Assembly: GCA_963691815.1 (NCBI GenBank) | Contig: OY829658.1 | Location: forward strand, 11,552,381-11,616,380 | Source of the DNA: Echiichthys vipera | Taxonomy: Eukaryota > Chordata > Actinopteri > Perciformes > Trachinidae | Direction: 5' to 3' | DNA length: 64,000 nt | Shown: positions 11,840-24,960 of the stretch, piece by piece | Numbering within the stretch: position 1 is the first letter of the stretch | How the letters are laid out: every line of letters starts with the position of its first letter | The notes under the pieces: generated by a model | What the model was told of the DNA's origin: nothing | Seen by the model: the letters and a program-made list of their open reading frames with translations, nothing else | Databases searched by the model: none | Position numbers and translations under genes: made by a program

Positions 11840-14800
11840 TAACAATAAATAGCCAGGACATGAGAAACTTAATTACCAGGGGACCGGAGGTGGTTGTTGC
11901 TGGTGCTAAGGAGATTCTCTACCTCTAGATCTTTGCCCTCACAGAGAGGAGCTCAGCGTGCCTTTAAAACTGGGGAAAATGACGTAATGAAATGTAGGGA
12001 TTTTGTTCTGTGTCATTTATAATCATAGATATAACCTCATCTGCAGGGATGACCTCTTTAAAACATTTTGCTGTACTGAATATTTGTTTTAATTATTAAC
12101 AAAGAAGTGTTTTCCCAATTCTTTCTAGATGCAGACACCACACTTAAGCCCGTGTTACATGTAATATTTTAGGATATTTAATAACTCACATCCCTTATGG
12201 TGTCTGTCTTATTCAATTAATGACATTGATTTCCCTCGCCTCTCCGCATGATTTCTGGACTGATGATGCTCCTTAATATCTCAGTAATTGTTCCACGGAC
12301 CCTTAATTCTGGCTCTATTCTATCCCACTCCTCTCCTTTATGTCATGTATTTATCACTGTAATCACAAGGTTTGCCTGTAGGCAGAATAACTGATAGCAA
12401 AGGGTTTGGGTAAAACAGGCCTTAATCTGGACTGTAGAGCCATGTGGGGTGCCACAGTGATGATTATCTTAATTAAAGTCTGTTATTTGGAAATGTACAC
12501 AAACAAGCAATGACAACAGAACCCAAAGCAGCAGCCACTGTCATAACACGCCAATGCACCTCCCCAGCTCTGCTCATAAACCTTAATCAGATATTCAAGT
12601 CAATGATGTGCTCTCATAAGAAGGAAGAAAGGAGCAAATAAGAGAATAAAATGGTAGATGCAATTTTCCAGATGGAATATTGCCCACGCCTCTTGGTTTT
12701 GTCAATAATTGTCACTATTTTCTAATCTCTTGCAACGACTGGGGAGGAGCATATCGGAAAGCGTTTTTGGTATGCAAATCAGGACGCTATTGTCATCGAA
12801 GATGGATGGGCTCAGGAGATGGGCTGAGGGATGTCAGAGAGAAATGGAATGCATTGAAATTTGTCTCACCCCCTACTCACTACCCCTTACACACACTCTC
12901 TGCATTCTTTAGCTTATCGTTATCGCTTTCACTTGGCTCTGCCAGCGTTGCCTCTTGTTTCAAATTCCCCCAATAAAATTTGCCCTACTATTGTCCTCCA
13001 TTTACATTTACACACTCTTTTGTTTGACTGTGCCTCTATTTAATTATCTGGGAGGAGGTATATTTTTCAGGAAATTCCTTTTTCCTTAAAGTTTCCATTT
13101 CTTCATTACCGTCCTGTTGTAATTTACAACATCACGCTAAATCACACACTAATTCAATGAACCCCAAATTAACCTGTCGGGCTAGTATTTTCCCCATTAG
13201 CACGTTTCACTCCCCCACTCCATTGTCTCGATGATTAGGACACATCAATGTCCATGAGCTGGATCAAACGTTGTCAGCGGAGGAGCCGGTGTCATCCGGT
13301 GTTTGGGTTCACCAGAGCACAGCAGCCGCATATTAAGGACAGGGATGATGGGTGAATTACAGCCGATTAAGATCTGGTAATCACATCCCCTGCCTGTAAT
13401 ATTGTCACACTATGGTGCCAGCCTCATCTCCGAGGCAAGAGGTTAGCTTGTGGGGGCAGGCAGGTGGAGAGAGTGGGGGTTGTGGGCTAAAACTCAGTAC
13501 TATTGTACTATCGAGAACTGCTCCTTCCAAATGTTTTCACCTTACCTGTTAATTTACCTTCATCCTATTATTGTATGACGACTCTCCATTTCCTGCCACA
13601 TCAGCCTGAGCGAAGGTAATTGTGTTTTTCAGCAGATGGTTAAGTAGCACAACTGCCTATATGGTCACAGGCCAGTACAATATGCACATATCATTTAATA
13701 ATCTGTCATGCAATCAGTGGTTGTCATTTAGGCTATTAGAGTGCTTTTCCATGACCGGGCAAGCATGGCTCAGACTGCCGTGCAGCACACGGCTGCACTT
13801 TTGTCAGTGCTTTGATCCAAACACTGACCATAATTGATCTTCTTTGAGAAGTTGTCAAGTGGCTCTTATTTGACAAGCCAATTGTTCCACTCCCTGCCTC
13901 TATGTGATAGTGGGCATTACTCATATCACTGCTGCCAGCTTGACTTGGACATTAGACTGGTGAGTAGAGGCCAGTATGGTTGTATCAGGCACACTCTCAC
14001 ACACTCATCCACTCAATAACACACAAACACACACAGTGAATGATGCACTTGTTTTATCACTTCCTGTCAGTAATCCTCAGGAACGGTTGTCTCCACAGTG
14101 TGCTTTATGTGAAATCAAGGCCTTCGGTCTCTCTGTGAGTGTTCAAGTGAGTCGACAATGTATACCACTTTCCTCTCAATGTGTAAGAGAAAACTGTGTT
14201 ATGCACTTCACACTGTAAGTGCAGTAGTATTTAAGCCTTGATATGATGTCCTTTCAGTTAAGAAGGATTTGGTTCATTGTAACGGTTTAGCATGGGTTAT
14301 GCTACATGTCAACAGTTTGTAAAGGTTACAGGCTTGTATGTGGGAAAATCCCTTAAAGGGTAATATTTTGTTTAATGTCGGTTGAGATACACATCAAAAA
14401 GTCACATGTGAAACCTTTATGATATCTGTCTTATACTGGAGTCATGACAGATATTGAGCTATGCATCGTAGCTTATCTCACTGATGATCATCTTTATTCT
14501 GTGGATGTCTTAATCTTGTGGGGAATTTTTATTTACATTTTTTCCCCGTATAGAGTAATTGTGGCTGTCGTATCTGATCTAATCCAAAGCCGTTTTCTCA
14601 TATGAACTCGGCCAACAAATCCGAAGTGGATGTTGCCCATTCTCACATGTAGCACACAACAGGAGGTTGTCATTATCAGACGCGTTTTCACAGACTGTAA
14701 ATGTTTTGTTTCAGGCAAGAGGTGGCGTCTGGGCAGAGTTTGCAGGAGGCAGGACATGATACGGATTAAACTGTAGTCACATAGCTGGCTAGTAATTCAG

Positions 14801-15600
14801 GCATTTGGGTAACACACGCTTGCAGGTTTGCAATGCATATGTGAAATTGGCTCGAGATCTTATCACTCAAGAAATTAGGGCAAACCACACATCTTTTACC
14901 CCCCCCCCCCCCAACATTATGTTCAATTAAACAAGGTATCACGTCCTTCTTTTATATTTCAGATATATCATTTCTTAAGGATTGTAATGGATTTTCAATT
15001 TGATGCGGTCCATTTCAATTAAGGGAGAATTATCTTAAGTAGCCCCAAACGACTAAACCTAAATGGAGGTCTTAAATTGGCAAAAGGGAGAGCAAGTTAA
15101 ATGGTTCTTGACTTCATCCACACCCAGGCTGGCGATGCACAAATATCCATCCTTGACCCTCATTAGTCTTTTCTTAGAACCCCCCTCACATTATTCAATG
15201 CCCTGTCACAAAGAAGAACATTGTTTTCCTTGTGGGGAACCTCTTCAATTAGTCTGTCTTGTTTTTCACTATTCCAAGAGCAAACCATGTTTGAATTATT
15301 TTTTTTGATTGCTAAAATAAATCATTGGTTGGTTTCCGGTTCAAATACGTAGTACAAATATCCCCCCAGCCCCTCGGCTTCTAGCTGATTTTCTGCCCGT
15401 CAGGTTTATTGATAACAACCCTCCCAAAAGGGTGTGTGATGGTTTAAGCAATCAATCAGGGGTCAGGGGTCAAGATGAAGTTATCAGGAGCGTATTAGAT
15501 TAGTGACCTTAAGCATGAACTACCCTGGTGGGGTCTGCAGGGGTATTAACAAGGTAGAAGTGTGAGGAGTCTGAGTCAGAAGAGCAATTAGATTACGAAG
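11840..15600. other. Candidate conserved non-coding DNA
   Basis: Long repeat-poor stretch with TAATTA/AATTAA-rich blocks such as 11840-12480, 13180-13450 and 15360-15570. The texture is unlike the decayed transposons around it and like vertebrate developmental enhancers. This is an impression only; conservation cannot be seen from one sequence. A C14 run is at 14899-14912. No coding frame is convincing. Confidence 0.22.
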
Positions 15601-16329
15601 AAACACACATTGTCAACATTATGTCTGTATTGAGTCCCACTGAGATGTTTGGCTCCAGGGCAGCTGTTGCTAAAATGCATTTACAGCTCATTGTGGCTGT
15701 GTTCAAATGACTGGCTGTGCTTTTCTTCATTTTGTCAGGTCTTTGAATATTTAGAAAAGATCTAAGTAAGAACAAAATACTTGTTCCTTTTAAAGCAGAT
15801 AGTCAATAGAAAACGGGCTGAGATCCTTTTAATACCATGCATATACATACATCTCACTAGATGGCACTGTTCCCACTTATCCTAAACAGACAGTTTGGCA
15901 AAGTGAAGAGCATCCTTATAGTCTAACAAGGCCTCCTTATCTAGTACTGCATTGCCCATCCAAGCAAATATCATGTGAAAACCAAGAATGGGTTGGATCA
16001 AATGTCTTCCAGTATGTGTGCTTGCAAATGTTTGATTCAGTTTTATCGGATTCATATGAAGGCCTGCAGAATGAGTGGCTTTAAGATGATAGTGCTTTAA
16101 TTCCCATTAAAAAGAGAGCCAACAACGAGGGCACAAATCTTCGATTTAAATTGGGGAAATGGCCATTATAATACCCTTTTACAAGTAGTGAAATTTAACC
16201 ACAGAGCTGATACCATGTTAATATTCTGTAGTCATCAGATGCAGGCCAAACATCTGCTATGCACTAAAACAACAACAGCCTAGACAGGCAGAAGGTAAGA
16301 AGGGGGAGAGGTGAGTAAAGGAACCACAG

Positions 16330-16330
<1 letters not shown>
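15601..16330. other. Non-coding, no recognised feature
   Basis: Nothing recognised before the GA-rich array. Confidence 0.4.
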
Positions 16331-16373
<43 letters not shown>

Positions 16374-16430
16374 AAGAAATAGAAAGAGAGAGAGAGAGAG
16401 AGAGAAAGAAAGAGAAAGAGAGAGAGAGAA
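16331..16430. repeat. (GA)n purine microsatellite, about 100 bp
   Basis: Nearly all-purine strand of GA units with some GAAA interruptions. Confidence 0.95.
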
Positions 16431-17217
16431 TGGGATGACTGGTGGTAGTGTGGATCAGTGCTTATTCCACAAACAACCTTTTTTCGCCTTCCATGCCATC
16501 ATGGGGACTCACTATCTGTATGGCTGGGAGGCACGCACAGAGGGAGACAGAGCAAACAATCCACACCTCGTTGCTCAGAGGTGCTTTCTCATGTTTGAGC
16601 AATACAACACACCTGCTTCACTCATATGGAGCATGAGAGAGATAAAGAGGAGAGAGAGGCTAGAGGAGATATTTACAAGGACATCTACTCGAAATATGTC
16701 AGGTGTCTTTTTTTCACCGTAGGAAGCATATGACAGCCATACTCTTGAGGGCTTTTGGAGATGTATAAGCTGGTCATGTTCACTTGAATTCATAAGCGCT
16801 ACAGGAATCCAATTTCCCTCTCTAGACCCATACCACTAGTGCATTGCAGAGTGAGGGGCTTAGAAACTTAAAATATTATTTTTTTTTTTGAAAAGTTGGG
16901 GAAAGTGTTGGTGGATTAGGCTGATGTTGATAGGTTTCTGCTCCCTACCCTACTGGTTCAGTGTGGGGACACATCTAGCACAAACACGTTGTGTTATGCA
17001 CAGTACATTCTCTACCTATGAAACCTCATCATCCTATGTGCAGATTTTCACACTGCTTACAAACCACGTACACACCAACACATACACACACGGCAAACAA
17101 ATTAAACCCAGGCTTTGACCTGGATGTCTCATGTGGATCTAATTTCCATGTGCATATTCTCACATAATCGTATAAATCCGTCTGCAGAGTAGATCTTGCA
17201 AACACTGTTTTACCCTT

Positions 17218-17226
<9 letters not shown>
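16431..17226. other. Non-coding, no recognised feature
   Basis: Lies between the GA and CA arrays. The small frames here carry no family motif. Confidence 0.4.

Positions 17227-17299
<73 letters not shown>
17227..17299. repeat. (CA)n microsatellite, about 73 bp
   Basis: Uninterrupted CA array. A Cys-Val frame on the minus strand is its artefact. Confidence 0.97.
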
Positions 17300-17301
<2 letters not shown>

Positions 17302-19562
17302 CTGCCCTCAATTGGGATTATCATGCTTGACACCTCTCAGACTGAATGGCTGGTTTCACACTGACAGACTGGTGATCTCTGTCTGCTTTTGAGAAGCAAT
17401 GGAACCTCCCTCCACCCGGCGCTCACACTCCAATCCCTTTTGTCCATTGTGTGTATGTAAATCTCTGCCTTAGTGTATATCAGGAAGGGAAAGCAAGGAA
17501 GACTGACAGCGGCAGTGAGAGAGAGAAAATGAGTACTGCTTATGTAAAAGAGACAAATCCAGGTCAGACTGTAGATTCTTCATTAGGCACCGCTTCCTCT
17601 TTTTTTCTTACAGGAGCTCAAATGGGTCCAGTGGAAGATTTCACAAACTGCAAATATGTCATTGCTTTGGGATATCTTGTGTGTCCTCCCACATGGTGGT
17701 GAAATGATTAGCTATCTGTAAACTGAAAAAGAAAAGTAACAATTTTAGTTGTTGATCAGTCATTTATCATTACAGCTTAAAGCTTCTCAAACAATAGGGC
17801 TTTTTGCATCCTTTTTTTTCAACACACCTCCCTTTACCTCTCCATCGTTAACCTGACATTCTTTTCTTCAGAATTCTATTGGATCTGCTCAACACCCTGT
17901 TATCACAAGGAGGGTCTTTAATTAGAGAGACAGTACTGAGCTTTACTAAAGCCAACTTCACACTACAGGACTTTCAATGTCCTCAGATCTCTGTATTGTT
18001 CACACTTAACTTACTGTCTTGGAATCCAAGCCGTTCTCATCAAAACTTGTTAGATACGGCCACTTTGTCAGGACCCCTTAGTGCACTTATCAATGCACCT
18101 GCAAGTCAAAATGTGACACTTCATGGTTGCTGTTTTTAAACATGGGGAACAAACGGTTCATGTTGTGAATTCATACACAGTGTTAGGAGAAAAAAGTGTG
18201 TGTAGTTAACGTAAGTACATATGTAAAAGAACCAGAGTGACACGCGGGACATGAACTGCGATGTCCTGGGCTAAAGTCTTGTGGCTGTTTAATCAGGAGT
18301 TTTGAAGTCATTAGCATATATTAACACATTACAATACATGACTGACTGGCAAAGAGGTTACACAACAGGATAAATCCCTAATGTTTATTTCTTGTATCCA
18401 AACTACGTTATCTGAGAAAATCTGAGAAGTGACATGGGACATGACGGCAATGCAACAACAACTTTGGTATGTGTTGTAAATGCAACTCATACAGTAAAGT
18501 GCGTTCATGTCTCAATGGTAACCTGTGTTGTGTGCTCTCATTGGCTGTAGTTCCCCGACAGACTCCCAGACAGGTTAAATATTTAGCCTGTTAGAAAGCT
18601 GGACTACATTTAGGCACCAGGGAGCCGCTCGTCTTGCGTCTTTGAACACTTCATATTGTTTTTAAGTTACACTGCCCTCCAATGCACCTGTCACACAGTC
18701 AGAAGTTTCCAAATGTTTGTCTAAACTGCTATATGGCAGTAAAATTGTATTCAGATTCCTCAGCGCTAGGTGACGCCGTGGCGGTGAGGAGCAGATGCAG
18801 TTTCAAAAAATGAAGTCAAGATAATAAGCATTAATGATGCAGTTAGATGTGATAAAGGATAAGGCATCATATGAAACACATAGAAGTTTTAATGTGAATG
18901 ACTCATTGCATTGCTGTTGCTGTTGCCTTGACAGCAATGAGTACAGTAAATCAGTACAGTACCATCAAGGATATTCTCTGAATTTCCTTGGCGAATGCCA
19001 TCTCTCTCCTCTGGGAGCAGGTATGACTTCAAGTTGTCCTCTTGGTAACTCTCCAGCACGTATTTATGTTGGTGGTGAGATGGGGTATAACTGTGTTTAT
19101 GATGCTATAAAGCCCTTTTGGCCAAAGCACTCACTGCCCAGAGCATGTCTTTAGGTCCATCATAAAGCTAGAATTGGCTCTACCCTTGGAAAAGTACTGT
19201 GTAAGTGTGTGTGTGCCCTCTTGTATATGTTAAGTTGATCGTTACAGGAGCTCAGGTTCCTGTAGCTATCTTTATGGTAACACACAGCATAATTTTGACT
19301 GCTTGCACATCAAAAGTGAATGTATTGTCATACTGTGTTAATAGACTACTCAACTTTCTCCTATGAGCAATTTATCATAAATTGCTTAGAGTATATACCA
19401 GCACAGTGTACAGTGACTTTGATGTGATTGAAGTGATACTCCGCCCAAAGTCTGCCTTTAGAATATCAAACACTACTCAACCTCTGTGCTGGAAAATTGG
19501 CTGTGAAAAGTTTTTGCATCTGTTTTTAATAAAGAAAAGTATGGATACCAGTGTTGACAAGT
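17300..19562. other. Non-coding, no recognised feature
   Basis: No recognisable gene or element. A short stretch near 18240-18350 (GACACGCGGGACATGAACTG) may be a dispersed repeat but could not be classified. Confidence 0.35.
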
Positions 19563-20212
19563 CTTAAAGGCCTTGACACATCAGGCCAACAGTCTGTCGT
19601 CAATCAAAGCGGAGCTAAGAGTGAGCATACATTGTGCAAGTTTTTGTTTTGTGTGTCCCGCTCGATGGCACTAGTCGGACCCTCGTCATTGGCTTTTTGG
19701 CTGCTTCAGAATGTTGAATTGGTAGTGATGCCTTTTGGTGAGAGAAATAACTCTAATTGGCAGTATCGCTTAAGTGAATCAGAGCATGAGAAATGGAAGT
19801 GAGGAAAGTAAACACAACTAAAGTCAAGAGGCTAAAAGATCAAAAACAAACCATTAAGCTCTTTGGCAGAAACAACTCGTAATTGTTTATATTTTTGTTC
19901 CCCAGCATACAGTAAATATATGTTTTTCTTTCAACGTCGGGTTGTTGTGAATGTGCTGTCTAACTAGCATCTTGAATCTGACGTGTCGGTCTTCAGGTTT
20001 CTCTTTTTTGACTAATACAGACTAACACCACCTGCTGGTATGTATGGATACTTATTTGCTCTCATGCACGCACAAAACATTTGTGCTAGTCGGCCTTTGG
20101 CTGTAGTCTTTGCAATGGGATCAACTGCTAATTTTTATGTGAGACACAGGTGACGTGAGGCGACGCAACAGTTGGCCTTCAACGCTAGTAGCTCTTTGAT
20201 GTCAGATTAGTG
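19563..20212. mobile_element. Non-autonomous DNA transposon remnant, about 650 bp
   Basis: The left end reads AAAGGCCTTGACACATCAGG and then CCAACAGTCTGTCGTC. The right part reads AACAGTTGGCCTTCAACGCT, then AGTAGCTCTTTGATGTC. This resembles a fish MITE-like family whose ends carry 'gacacaccaggcc...ggcctg' words. There is no transposase frame inside. The ends are too degraded to call a TSD. Confidence 0.42.
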
Positions 20213-20529
20213 TGTATGATTGAAATTCATTCATATTTCATTTTTTATTTAAAATATTGTCACAAATGATAAAATAAAACCTCTAATCATAGTCACTATG
20301 CAAGTGTTTTGTCATAAGATAGCATGATGCCTAATACTTAAACATTCCCCTCTACCTTCCATTACCTGATGGAACAACAGCGTAAAGGCTTTACTTCTGT
20401 CAGAGAGTGTGTGTGTCTCTAAGATAGCATTTCAGGTTAATGACTGCTCATAGTTCACCAGCTCCAGAGTGCACATAGGTGTCATGGTGTCAGAGAGCAT
20501 TTTGATGTGCGAAAGTGAGGGAATGCTTG

Positions 20530-20555
20530 AACACACACACACACACACACACACA
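20530..20555. repeat. (CA)n microsatellite
   Basis: Thirteen CA units. Confidence 0.95.
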
Positions 20556-20798
20556 GCTGTGATAAGGGGCATATGGAATGAAAGAAAACTAGCGGCATCC
20601 CATTAATGTCAAGCGGAAAACAAGTAACCGTCAAATGAATTAATTGGACTTGTATAATATGCAACTTCACAAGCATGAGTTGGTGTGTGTTTGTTATAAA
20701 TGTGGCAGTCTATGTACATGCACTCACACTGATGTACAATCATGAATAGGTGGGGCACTTAATAGCAAGCACTATCAATCCAAGCTGTGTGTCTATGA

Positions 20799-20800
<2 letters not shown>

Positions 20801-20834
<34 letters not shown>
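20801..20834. repeat. (GT)n microsatellite
   Basis: About sixteen GT units after a short AT lead. Confidence 0.95.
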
Positions 20835-20835
<1 letters not shown>

Positions 20836-21934
20836 CCCATGTAATGTACATGAAGTTTGCTGCAAGCAGTCAGTTTCAGGTTGGTCTCATTACCAAGGTA
20901 ATTTCTCCGGAGCAACAGCTCGGTAATGGCAGGAGATGGTAATGATCCTTTAATAGCCCTCCTCATTGCCCACTGGCCATATCCTAAAACCCGATTTGCC
21001 TACTGTGCTCCCACTGAGCCAGGAAGATGAATAGAAAACTAACCATCATTATATCTGCCATAGAAATCAAATCAGAACACCCATAATCTACTTCTCAGTT
21101 TCTTCTTTTTTGTTTCATTTTCAAACCATCCGTTGCTCATGCCATACATCCCTCCCCCGTCTTTCTCTTTCTTTCTTGCCACTCATCTGACTTTCTGGTT
21201 CTTTTCTCTCACTTCTTATTCTTTTGTTCGTTTTTTGTCTCTTTGTATCAATGCTCAGTTTTCCATTTCTACACTTCAAAAGGCGTCACTTGATTGGATT
21301 CTTTCTTATTGGCATTTGGAGGTAATGAGGGATGACACTATGTGAGTTGAGAGAGCAAAGCAACCAAAACTATGCCAATTTTGCACTGCTGAGCATGGGA
21401 AGCGGGCCTCAACAGAGGAGCTATAGACTAAGCAGCAGTGCCTGAGCAAATGTGTGAGTGTTTATGTGTGCTTGTGTTACAGCAAAATCCTCATCAATTG
21501 AACTGGGCCTTTTATCACCCCTCAAAGTTTCAAAGAAAACAATGGTGATTGGAAAAAATTGATTGTGTGTTTGTGTGTGCGCGGGTGTGTGCGTGTCCGT
21601 CACCCCCAGTTATCTGAAGTGAGAAAAACGAGAAAAGGCCAAAACTCCACACTAATCTCCTCCACATATGGTTGGGTTTCTCACATATCCTTGATAAGAT
21701 TTATAGGGATTAGTTTGTCCCCAAAAATAGTCAGAGTGTGGAAAAAGAGCTGTCTGGAGGGTCCTTTAATCTCTTAGCCATCGGCACTGTTGACACGGCA
21801 GGCCGATACTGAGGAAGTGAGACCATTTCTTTGTTTGATTCGTAAAAATCAGTGTCCAGGAATTGTTTGTTTAGTTTAACAAGCTGGGAATACAATGAAA
21901 TGGATAAAGAATGAGTTATTAACCACATGCATAC

Positions 21935-22575
21935 TAGTGTTGCACGGTAAACCGATACTAGAAAGGTACCACAGTACCCTGCCTTTAAAAACAATACTGT
22001 TTTAACGTTTTATTAATATCGGTAATTTATGAATTCCGTCTGACAGCAGGGCAGCGCGTCTGTGTGCAGCTTCTCTCTGCTTCATCACTGCCTGCAGCAA
22101 GAGTGGGGGTGGTTTCATGGTGTCAGTCAGAGTGAGACCATAGACCGTATAAATAAATTCATTATACAGTCTATTGAGCAAACACGTCAAACTTGGAGAA
22201 ACATCGAGCTGACAGACATGTGGACTTGTTGAAAGAGTTCAGAGAGCTGCAGGTGAATTTTCTTCACCATCAGAGGTGCATGAGGCAGTCGGGTAAAGCT
22301 ACCTCTTTAACTGTCCGATGTGGTTCACACATCTCTGTATGCAAACAGTTTGTGCTGGTGACATAAACTTTACCATAACATGCACTGGGGTTTACACAAG
22401 TATACTGATCAACAACACCACTTATATATTATCTATTTAAATAATTTTAAGTTCCACATTCTGTCATTTCATATTTTATTGCATTGCATTGCATTTTTTA
22501 GTTTTCTGCAGTGGTATCATTTCAGTTTTGGTATCGCAATATTTTAGGAAGGTATTGTATTCTTTGCTGAACTCT
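21935..22575. mobile_element. Non-autonomous hAT element, 3' end eroded
   Basis: It begins TAGTGTTGCACGGTAAACCG followed by ATACTAGAAAGGTACC, a hAT-type terminal sequence. The far part reads TTTTCTGCAGTGGTATCATT and TTTTGGTATCGCAATATTTT, matching the usual subterminal text of the same family. The final inverted repeat (expected ...CAACACTA) is missing. There is no transposase frame. The first eight bases, TAGTGTTG, are the same as those of the complete hAT element at 52953-54347. Confidence 0.58.
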
Positions 22576-23774
22576 GCCCTTCTCTTTATATCTGTCTCAC
22601 TTTTTCCCCATCTCTCTTCCTCTGTATCTCTGTCTCCCTCCATCACTATGTCCATCTAAATAATTCAGCCTGAATCCAGGCCAGTCTTTAATCAGATGTC
22701 AGTACTTCCCCTCACTGAATGGTGCTCAACACATTATCATAATCATCCGTTTCTTTGGATTTTTCTTGCCACTAAAGTCTTGTGACACTTGAAATAAACT
22801 TAAATGATGTTTCACATGTCTGTATTTGTGGCATCACTGATATTAATGTTTTTCAACTCTATTTATATAGAGAAAGCTAATGAGTATGCCAGTTAAACAA
22901 ACCTTGAAATATTGTAAGTTGCATAACAATCTTGGGATATGAGGCTCACAACGGCCAAGTTCAGCCCGCTGTCATTCCCAGTGCGCTGAATACCGCAACT
23001 ATGTCACGCAATCATGGCATCTGATACCAGCACACAAGGCACCCTTGAGTGTCTGTATGAGTAATTGCAGGCTTAAACTTTTAACATGTTGTTTTTAAAA
23101 TCAATCCAACTGGATTAAATTTGACTAGATACTGTAGATATCAAAAGAAAATGCACATGCACAAGGCTATATATATATCTATAAAAGCTGACTTGCCTTA
23201 CCACCAAGCTAACCAAAAATAACTTAAATATGGACAATATGCAAGTGCAAACTCTTAGGTAACCTTCTAATATTCAAAATGTGCGAGTGATTGATTTTAG
23301 TGCCTTTTGAAACTACTTTTGAAAGTTGCACTTGCATGACTTATCTTAAGTTTGTAGCCTACATGTTGTCTGCAGGATGAGCTGTAGAGTTAGTTGTTGG
23401 TAGCTGAGGCACTATTTGGGTTTAGTGAAATTTAATATGTCCCCTTACACAATCAAATTACAAGTTAGCCTACTATTAGGCTACCAAACTAAACTGTCCA
23501 CCACTATCCATCTACGCTCGTTCTATATTTTTACAAGTGGAGGTTGGTCACTCTTCACACACAATGAAAAAAAAGCCATCAGCAGTCGCTGTGTGTGTAC
23601 TGGGAGAGGAGAGGGTGCACACAGAAAACGGAGTGAGCGAGACTGGGGAGCGTTGTCTCTTGCTGCATTTTCTCGGACATCGGAGTTACGCTCTTCTAAA
23701 TTTCCAACCAGCCACAACTTTTCACATATTTTTACTGGGGTGGCAAGGTAGATAAAGTAGATCTGCCCCGTCCC
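22576..23774. other. Non-coding, no recognised feature
   Basis: No motif recognised. Overlapping small frames at 23416-23755 show no family signature. Confidence 0.4.
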
Positions 23775-23845
23775 ACCTGTGATATTTCCCTAACCCTATA
23801 TCAATTGGTTTTGTTGCCTAAACCTAACAAAGTAGTTTTTCTTTT
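23775..23845 (-). repeat. Dispersed GGTTAGGTTTAGG repeat, copy 2
   Basis: On the minus strand the text contains TTGTTAGGTTTAGGCAACAA followed by AACC, the same core as at 9283-9425. Confidence 0.55.
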
Positions 23846-24302
23846 GAATTTGGTTATTAAAGAATTGTGACCAAGATATGCACTAAATGGATCATTTCAA
23901 TTTTACTTGTCTGTATGACAACTTATGGAACACTCACTATAAATAACCTCAAACATTCTGTAACATTCAATTTATCTTAATTTATAAGGTGGCTTGAATC
24001 AAACAGTATTATGGATCATGTCAGTAACAGAAAAGTGTATTATACACTATCCTTTACTCAGCTGTTGGTGGTTCTTTACAGGTGTCCCCAGTTGAGCCCA
24101 CTCCTGGACATTTCTGCCTGGGCGCCTCTTCCCCAATTCTTCCTGGCTGGGGCGACCGCTATTTTCCTTGTACCGTGGGGGTTACATTTCAGGGCTTGTT
24201 GGGTAATGTTTGTGGCAGGTTTTCTGAGGGTGTGTCCATTCCAATTCCATTTTATCCTTACACATAACATGTATATGTTAATAGGATCCTTCTTTTCCAC
24301 AG
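23846..24302. other. Non-coding, no recognised feature
   Basis: A 136-codon open frame crosses this stretch but has no recognisable domain and overlaps a SINE-like segment, so it is not called as a gene. Confidence 0.35.
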
Positions 24303-24405
24303 GAGGAAAGTCCTGGCTTCAATATGTTTGGAGTGTTCATGTTCCCTCCATTTTCGCATGGAATTCCTCCAGGTTCTCACCACCAAAACGCCTCCAAGCT
24401 CCAGA
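24303..24405 (+). mobile_element. Decayed SINE-like conserved core
   Basis: The string TGTTCATGTTCCCTCCATTT followed by CGCATGGAATTCCTCCAGG parallels the core seen at 1508-1680 and 55285-55427 (GTTTGCATGTTCTCC...GTGGGTTTCCTCC). The tRNA head is not recognisable. Highly diverged. Confidence 0.38.
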
Positions 24406-24914
24406 ACCAAATGAATGTTGAGTTGAGATTGTTTTAACAGGTGTTGTCATTTCCAGTCAAAAATCATTGTTCAGTCCTTCGGTAAGGAGACGATTGAAAC
24501 GATATAAATATTGTAATATTGGAATATTGTTTTGCCTTCTGTCTTCTGCTTCTGAGATACTGATTGGCCAATTTAGCAAGCAGACTTATAATAATAATAA
24601 TTAGAATATTAATTAAATAATGCATTGTTTTGAAGTGTCTTAGTTAAATCGCTGCATCCCCTTTACATATATTTCATCAAATATCCCCACTGTACAGGAG
24701 ATACAGCTAGCTTGCTAACAAGATAAAACAGCACAAAATTCACCACGGCTACACTGCCTGAGGCAAGAAGGAAGCAGTGATGGAATTCTTATCAGTCTTC
24801 TCTATAGGGGATACAGTGCACATAGGGTATGCAGACAGGTCGGCTGAAGTGATTTGTCAGGGGCAGCATGTCCTGGAAACAGATTTGTTTGAAGGTGTCA
24901 ATCTGTTGCCCATG

Positions 24915-24960
<46 letters not shown>

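Larger units (their letters stand above)
20213..21934. other. Non-coding; two CA/GT arrays
   Basis: Holds microsatellites at 20530-20555 and 20801-20834. The stretch 20880-21000 (CATTACCAAGGTAATTTCTC) looks non-repetitive and possibly conserved. No genes recognised. Confidence 0.35.

Noticed and set aside
17029..17295. Cys-Val repeat protein on the minus strand
   Set aside because: Artefact of the CA array; no flanking coding character.
24011..24421. 136-codon open frame with hydrophobic stretches
   Set aside because: No domain recognised, overlaps a SINE-like core, and alternative frames are equally open.
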